Of a stretch of 64,000 nucleotides of DNA, positions 59,484 to 64,000 are shown piece after piece. How positions within the stretch are numbered: the stretch's first letter is position 1; the number at the start of each line of letters is the position of its first letter. Location: NCBI GenBank assembly GCA_036524855.1, contig DATDBL010000133.1, forward strand, positions 1 through 64,000, given 5' to 3'. The notes beneath the pieces are model-generated. The model was given only the letters and a program-made list of their open reading frames with translations. It was not told the DNA's origin and did no database searches. Source of the stretch: Aldersonia sp036524855 (GTDB lineage Bacteria; Actinomycetota; Actinomycetes; Mycobacteriales; Mycobacteriaceae). The translations under genes and the position numbers were made by a program.

Positions 59484-59868
59484 CGTAGAACGTGCCAACG
59501 CTGGGGGTGCCGAAGACGTCGACCAGGTCGCGCGGGCGCGGGGTCACGACGACGACCACCTGGCCGGCACCGGTAATGACCGCGTGTCGATCGGGTGAAG
59601 TGTCGTTGACGACGCCGGACGAGCCGGTCGAGAGGTTGACCCACCGGACGTCGCCGTATCCGGTCGGTGGCGCCGCAATCCGACCGTGTCCGTGCTGGAC
59701 GACGGAGTTGAATACCGCGGCACCACGGGTCAACGGCCACCCGACGATGGTCCCGGGCACCTGCAGCGTCGTCGCGTTGTCCAGCGGCGGAGTGTCGGCG
59801 GTCGCCGGCGCTGCAAACCCGACCGACACCACCGCGGCTATCCCGACCACGACGCGGACTCTGTTCAT
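59473..59868 (-). CDS. Secreted hypothetical protein
   Basis: The 131-residue protein has a Sec signal peptide (RVRVVVGIAAVVSVGFAAPA, cleavage after ATA). A mature beta-rich domain of about 105 residues follows, with GWPLTRGAAVFNSVVQHGHG and DVRWVNLSTGSSGVVNDTSP. I do not recognise the family. It has no cysteines in the mature part. The ATG at 59868 starts the signal peptide, and the upstream open frame is not coding. Confidence 0.72.
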   Translation of the reverse strand: MNRVRVVVGIAAVVSVGFAAPATADTPPLDNATTLQVPGTIVGWPLTRGAAVFNSVVQHGHGRIAAPPTGYGDVRWVNLSTGSSGVVNDTSPDRHAVITGAGQVVVVVTPRPRDLVDVFGTPSVGTFYVTP

Positions 59869-60040
59869 CCTGTGACTCCCCTCGTTGCCTGCACGAACGT
59901 CAGGATCGGACCTCTTTTCGTTACCGAGGGAACAGCCGGCGCCTCGCCGGTGCTGGGGTCTCGGGCTACGACGGCGGCTAGCATATATGGCCGGTCGGCG
60001 CGGGCCGGCCACCATCCAGCCGACGAGACGGGTGTTCTGT

Positions 60041-61117
60041 GTGACACGGACCTATCGCATCGCTGTTGTTCCCGGCGACGGCATCGGCACCGAGGTCGTC
60101 CCCGAGGGCTTGCGTGTGCTCGAGGCGGCCGCCGTGGCGTTCGGCTTTCGGGTCTCCTGTGAGCACTTCGAGTTCCCGTCCGCGCAGTACTACGTGCGGC
60201 ACGGGTCGATGCTGCCGCAGGACTGGTTCGGCGTGCTCGAGGGGTTCGACGCGATCTTCTTCGGGGCGGTCGGATGGCCCGACGTCGTACCCGACCACGT
60301 CTCGCTCTGGGGTAGCCTGCTGCAATTCCGGCGCGGCTTCGACCAGTACGTCAACCTGCGGCCGGTGAAGCTGATGGCAGGCGTGAAAAGCCCACTGGCC
60401 GAACGCAAGCCGGGTGACGTCGACTTCGTCGTGGTTCGTGAGAACACCGAGGGTGAGTACTCCGACGCCGGCGGGCGGCTGTTCGAGGGCACCGACCGGG
60501 AGGTCGTGCTGCAGGAGACGGTGATGACGTGCGTCGGCGTCGACCGGATTCTGAAGTACGCCTTCGAGATTGCGTCGGGTCGGCCGGAACGGCACGTGAC
60601 GTCGGCAACGAAGAGCAACGGCATCTCGATCATCATGCCGTACTGGGACGAACGCGTCGAGGCGATGGCAGCGCAGCACCCGGACGTGCGAGTGGACAAG
60701 TACCACATCGACATTCTCGCGGCGAACTTCGTGCTGCACCCCGACCGCTTCGACGTGGTGGTCGCGAGCAACCTGTTCGGCGACATCCTGTCCGACCTCG
60801 GCCCCGCGTGCACGGGCACCATCGGCATCGCGCCGAGCGCGAACATCAACCCGGAGCGCCGGTTCCCGAGCCTGTTCGAACCGGTGCACGGGTCGGCGCC
60901 CGACATCGCGGGACACGGAGTGGCCAATCCGATCGGCCAGATCTGGAGCGGTTCGCTGATGCTCGACCACCTCGGCGAGGCCGCGGCCGCCGCCGCGATC
61001 ATGCGGGCCGTCGGGGCGACGCTTGCCGGTGAGCGGGCGGTGCTGACGCCGGATCTCGGCGGTGTGGGGACGACGGGGTCGCTGGGTGAGGCCGTGGCGG
61101 CGGTGCTGTCGCGCTGA
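60041..61117 (+). CDS. Tartrate/D-malate dehydrogenase-like decarboxylating dehydrogenase
   Basis: The 358-residue isocitrate/isopropylmalate-type dehydrogenase has VVPGDGIGTEVVPEGLRVLE, FVVVRENTEGEYSDAGGRLF (substrate loop), ASNLFGDILSDLGPACTGTI (Asp metal ligands) and EPVHGSAPDIAGHGVANPIG. The long substrate-loop sequence is of the tartrate/D-malate dehydrogenase subtype (DmlA/TtuC), not LeuB. It oxidises D-malate or tartrate with NAD+ and usually Mn2+. The GTG at 60041 begins VTRTYRIAVVPGDG. Confidence 0.88.
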   Translation: MTRTYRIAVVPGDGIGTEVVPEGLRVLEAAAVAFGFRVSCEHFEFPSAQYYVRHGSMLPQDWFGVLEGFDAIFFGAVGWPDVVPDHVSLWGSLLQFRRGFDQYVNLRPVKLMAGVKSPLAERKPGDVDFVVVRENTEGEYSDAGGRLFEGTDREVVLQETVMTCVGVDRILKYAFEIASGRPERHVTSATKSNGISIIMPYWDERVEAMAAQHPDVRVDKYHIDILAANFVLHPDRFDVVVASNLFGDILSDLGPACTGTIGIAPSANINPERRFPSLFEPVHGSAPDIAGHGVANPIGQIWSGSLMLDHLGEAAAAAAIMRAVGATLAGERAVLTPDLGGVGTTGSLGEAVAAVLSR

Positions 61118-61209
61118 CGCGGCACGCGTTCTGCACATACCGCGCACGTTCCAGCGCGAGCGGGGCGACGAAAGGCGTGCGGCGTCGACCACGGCCGCGC
61201 GACGGCGGG

Positions 61210-62370
61210 CTACGGCGGCGGGAGCGGGGTGGAGCGCTCGTTGGGGTCGACGCCGGGCGGGATGGTGGCGCCGTTGTTGGGGACGTCGGGGCGGGGGGCG
61301 TTGGCGGAGCCTCGGACCTGCTGGGTCGGGTCGTCAGTGGTGCAGTAGTTCCACAGCCGCGTGGTGCCGTCGCCGACGTGGGCGGGGGACACCGGGATGG
61401 TGTCGTAGTCGCAGACCGGGCGCGGCACGATGTCGAGGAGGGTATGGAACTCGTTGTCCCAGGCCGGAATACCGGTCGCGACGATGCCGTCGCGCACGGA
61501 CGGGAAGAATACCGCGAGCGCGCTGGTCCGCAGCCGAGCCGATTCCGCGATCACGACGAAGTTGGTGAGCAGGTTGGTGATCGGGTCGGCGGTGTCGTTC
61601 ACCACCCCACCGAGCGTGGCCAACTGCCCCGGACCGAGGTCGAGGAAGCGGCGGACCTCCGCGTCGGCGGCCGCGAACTGATCGAACAGCACCCCCGAAC
61701 TGCTCGTCAGCGTCTGCAGATCGGGCTGGATCTGAGCGGTGGTCGCCGCGATCGTGCGCAGGTTCGTGATCAGGCTCGTGGTCTGTGGCAGGAGCGAATC
61801 CAGGCCCGCCATCGTCAGGCTCACCCCGTCGATCACGCTCTTCAGCTGGTCCGGGCCGCCACCGAGGGCGGTGTCGAGTTCGTCGAGGATCACCGCGAAC
61901 TTCTCCGGATCCACCTGGCTGATCAACGCGCTCGTGTTGTCGAGTGCGGTCGACAACGGCACCGGTGTCTGCACCTGGTTCGAGTCGACGGTAGCCCCGT
62001 CGGTGAGATAGGGCTCCTCGTCGCTGTTGGGCCGGAAGTCCATGTACTGCTCGCCCGCCGCCGAGAGCGCTTGGACCGCAACGGTTCCGCCCGCCGGGAT
62101 CTGCACGTCGGAGTCGATCTTCGCGACCGCCGCGACGCCGGTCCCGGTCAGGGTGATCGACTCGACGCTGCCCACCCGGTAGCCGCGCAGGGTGACGTCG
62201 TTGTTCGGTTGCAGGCCACCGGAGGTCCCCATGATCACCGTGACCTGGTAGGTGCGCTCCAGCGGGTCGACCCGCATGATCGACACCAGCAGGTAACCCG
62301 CGCCGAGGAGAAACACCAGCACCAGCGCGAGATTCGCGAGCAGCACTTTGTGCATGCGGACCCAGCTCAT
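61210..62370 (-). CDS. mceF: Mce family protein F
   Basis: The 386-residue protein has one N-terminal membrane helix (about 10-30), then the Mce/MlaD beta domain (TYQVTVIMGTSGGLQPNNDV, TLRGYRVGSVESITLTGTGV), and a long helical region (about 150-310) with SLISQVDPEKF-like heptads, ending in a Pro-rich tail. MceF is the last component of a six-protein lipid importer in the mycomembrane. Its ATG shares one base with the MceE stop (TGATG). Nothing downstream continues the operon. Confidence 0.89.
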   Translation of the reverse strand: MSWVRMHKVLLANLALVLVFLLGAGYLLVSIMRVDPLERTYQVTVIMGTSGGLQPNNDVTLRGYRVGSVESITLTGTGVAAVAKIDSDVQIPAGGTVAVQALSAAGEQYMDFRPNSDEEPYLTDGATVDSNQVQTPVPLSTALDNTSALISQVDPEKFAVILDELDTALGGGPDQLKSVIDGVSLTMAGLDSLLPQTTSLITNLRTIAATTAQIQPDLQTLTSSSGVLFDQFAAADAEVRRFLDLGPGQLATLGGVVNDTADPITNLLTNFVVIAESARLRTSALAVFFPSVRDGIVATGIPAWDNEFHTLLDIVPRPVCDYDTIPVSPAHVGDGTTRLWNYCTTDDPTQQVRGSANAPRPDVPNNGATIPPGVDPNERSTPLPPP

Positions 62371-63497
62371 CAGTACCCCCCGGTGATCCGGGCGTACACG
62401 CGTTGCAGCACGTCGATCAGGCTGCCGATGAACGCGTCGACGTCGTATCCGTCGGGCCAGCGGGTGCCGGTCTGATCCGACAGCGGCCAGCGACTGCCCG
62501 AAGGGTCGGAGAGCGCGCCGATGCTCAGGAAGGAGATGGTGGCCCCGACGGCAAGCGTCTCGCCCTGGAACGACGCGTTCACCCGCGGCGCGATCTGGTG
62601 CAGCGCGTCCAGGGCCTGGCCGAGGTTGTCGCCCATCTGCGAAGTGCTCGTCATCAGCACGTCGGTGTTGTGCACCAGTTCGGTGAGATCGGTGCCGGTC
62701 GTCTTCGCGAAATCCCCGAGGGCGGCGCTGGTCACGGAGATCTGCGCCATCAGGTCGCCGATGGTGGTGGTGTTCTCGGCGATGGTGCCGATCATCGGCG
62801 GCAGCGCATCCGCGACCGCACCCAGTTCGGCGCTGTTCTGATTCACGATGGCCAGCGTGGCGTCGAAACCCTGCAGGGTGGCGTCGATCTCGACGGTGCG
62901 CTGGTTCAGGCTGCCGATCACGTTGGTCATCTCTACGAGCAGGTGCTCGAGTTCGGGGCCGTGCCCGCTGACGATCGAGTCGAGTTCGTTCGCGATTGTC
63001 GCGAGTTCGTTGAGGCCACCACCGTTGAGCAGCATCGACAACGACGCGAGCAACTCCTCGACGGTCGCGCCGGCCGAGGTCTGTGGGAGTGCGATGGTGC
63101 CGCCGTCGGCGATCCTGGGCTGCCCGGCGTGGTCGGGCGGGATCGTCAACGCGACGAACACGTCACCGAGTGGCGTGGCCTGGCGCAGTTCCGCGGTCGC
63201 GTTGGTGGGCAGCGCGATGTCGCTGCGGATCTGCATCTCGACGTCGGCGGTGAAGTTGCTGGTATTGATGTCGGTGACCTGCCCGATATCGGAGCCGCCG
63301 ATCTTGACCTTCGCCTGCGCCGGCAGGTTCAGGGCGTCCTCGAAGATCGCGTGTACCCGGTAGGTGTCGCCCTGCACCCCCGGTTTGGGCAGCGGTAGGT
63401 TCTCCACCGTCACGCCGCAGGCGGCGGTGACGGACACGGCCGAGGCGGCGATCGCGGCGCCCACGCCCCGCCGCCACAACCGCCCGCGGGCCGTCAT
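62370..63497 (-). CDS. mceE: Mce family lipoprotein E
   Basis: The 375-residue lipoprotein has the signal AAIAASAVSVTAACG (lipobox VTAAC), then an Mce domain (DTYRVHAIFEDALNLPAQAK, KIGGSDIGQVTDINTSNF) and a long helical rod to the C-terminus (GSLIDVLQRVYARITGGY). It is the lipid-anchored member of the Mce complex (LprK-like). Its ATG overlaps the mceD stop by four bases and its stop shares a base with the mceF ATG, so the three genes are translated together. Confidence 0.9.
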   Translation of the reverse strand: MTARGRLWRRGVGAAIAASAVSVTAACGVTVENLPLPKPGVQGDTYRVHAIFEDALNLPAQAKVKIGGSDIGQVTDINTSNFTADVEMQIRSDIALPTNATAELRQATPLGDVFVALTIPPDHAGQPRIADGGTIALPQTSAGATVEELLASLSMLLNGGGLNELATIANELDSIVSGHGPELEHLLVEMTNVIGSLNQRTVEIDATLQGFDATLAIVNQNSAELGAVADALPPMIGTIAENTTTIGDLMAQISVTSAALGDFAKTTGTDLTELVHNTDVLMTSTSQMGDNLGQALDALHQIAPRVNASFQGETLAVGATISFLSIGALSDPSGSRWPLSDQTGTRWPDGYDVDAFIGSLIDVLQRVYARITGGY

Positions 63498-64000
63498 TCG
63501 GTCATCCCCAGCAGCGCGGCGGTCAACCCTAGGTCGGGGCCGAAGTCCTTGAGCTTGCCGGTGCGACACCCGTCGGAGCGCATCTGGATGCGTTCACAGA
63601 ACAGCGCGAGCGTCTCGTTGTCGAACAGCGCCCGGTCGGTCAACAGATGCAGTCGCAACGCCTGATGCTCGCGGCTGACGGCGTTGTCGAGGTTCTGGAA
63701 CAGCAGCGGCGCGACGTCGACTACCTCGGTGAGTTGGTGTGCGTTGCGGCGCAACTGGTCGGTGGTGCCGGTGAGGCGAGTGAGCGCGCCGCCGAGTTGC
63801 TCCTGGTTCTCCGCGAGCACGATGCTGGTGTTGGTCAGGAAGTCGTCGAGTTGGTCGAGTGTGGCCTGCAAGCCGGGCGCCTGCTGCGCCAGCAGCTGGG
63901 AGGTCTGCGTCAGCCGGTTGCTGAAATCGCGAACCGTCTGGTCGTTCTCGGCGATCATCTGGGTGAGGTCGTTGAGTTTCACGATCGTCATCGAGATCGC
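63494..64000 (-). CDS. mceD: Mce family protein D, C-terminal part (5' end outside window)
   Basis: Only the last about 169 residues are present. They form the helical rod (RDFSNRLTQTSQLLAQQAPG, LDDFLTNTSIVLAENQEQLG) and the C-terminal segment ALFCERIQMRSDGCRTGKLK, DFGPDLGLTAALLG. The frame remains open to the right edge. Identity as MceD is based on its place immediately before the lipoprotein mceE. The three cysteine-bearing segments are not diagnostic. Confidence 0.8.
   Translation of the reverse strand, partial: AISMTIVKLNDLTQMIAENDQTVRDFSNRLTQTSQLLAQQAPGLQATLDQLDDFLTNTSIVLAENQEQLGGALTRLTGTTDQLRRNAHQLTEVVDVAPLLFQNLDNAVSREHQALRLHLLTDRALFDNETLALFCERIQMRSDGCRTGKLKDFGPDLGLTAALLGMTE

Noticed and set aside
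1..64000. CRISPR arrays, tRNA or rRNA genes, and complete insertion sequences.
   Set aside because: No regularly spaced repeats, no cloverleaf-like stretch and no transposase with terminal repeats could be found by eye.

Overview
This 64 kb window is high-GC actinobacterial chromosome. It carries mce genes, a Mce-associated membrane protein, an LppX/LprG-type lipoprotein, F420-type oxidoreductases, an HbhA-like helical protein next to its Xre regulator, and a propane/MimABCD-type diiron monooxygenase operon. Together these point to a mycolic-acid-containing member of the Mycobacteriales (Rhodococcus, Nocardia, Gordonia or a relative). The genus cannot be fixed from the sequence alone. I saw no rRNA, tRNA, CRISPR array or intact insertion sequence.

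Layout. (1) 0-36.6 kb is a mosaic of ordinary genes and decaying ones. Intact genes include a K+ channel with its small membrane partner, a TacA-TacT type toxin-antitoxin pair, a PadR operon, a PIG-L deacetylase, a DUF2252 protein, an L,D-transpeptidase, an ECF41-type sigma factor with a divergent SDR/hydrolase pair, a TetR/Ddn divergon, a large LuxR-type AAA regulator, and an HbhA-like protein with its Xre regulator. Between them lie about a dozen broken genes: a membrane protein, an AMIN-like lipoprotein, MarR plus DUF1772, an S9 peptidase, LysR, an Xre-RES module, a flavin monooxygenase, an amidohydrolase, a VOC protein, an MFS exporter and a BrnT-like toxin. (2) 36.6-45.2 kb is an intact prm/mim operon: hydroxylase alpha, reductase, hydroxylase beta, coupling protein, a small unknown protein and a dedicated GroEL-like chaperonin. 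A GAF/Fis-type activator follows. A near-identical dyad lies upstream of both the operon and the activator gene. (3) 45.3-48.0 kb holds lhgO, an SCP2 protein and a lipoprotein. (4) 48.2-58.2 kb is a tightly coupled eleven-gene operon that begins with an ACP, a DarB-type ketosynthase III and a DarA-type flavodoxin-like enzyme. It continues with an FAD monooxygenase, an SCP2 protein, a KAS-II ketosynthase, a DUF3237 protein, an ABC exporter pair, a DUF1702 protein and an ABC1/UbiB-like kinase. This is a dialkylresorcinol-like biosynthetic cluster with an unusual set of lipid-handling accessories, and it is the best candidate for an undescribed system here. (5) 58-64 kb holds a Mce-associated membrane protein, a CX5R phosphatase-like protein, a secreted protein, a tartrate/D-malate dehydrogenase-like enzyme and the mceD-mceE-mceF end of an mce operon.

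How the parts may interact. The GroEL-like protein probably folds the hydroxylase, and the GAF/Fis protein probably activates the operon. The dar-like operon would make an alkyl-aromatic product, modify it and export it. A palindrome in its promoter region resembles one upstream of the LuxR-type regulator at 25 kb, which suggests a possible regulatory link. Functions are inferred from motifs and gene context read by eye; no database search was run.
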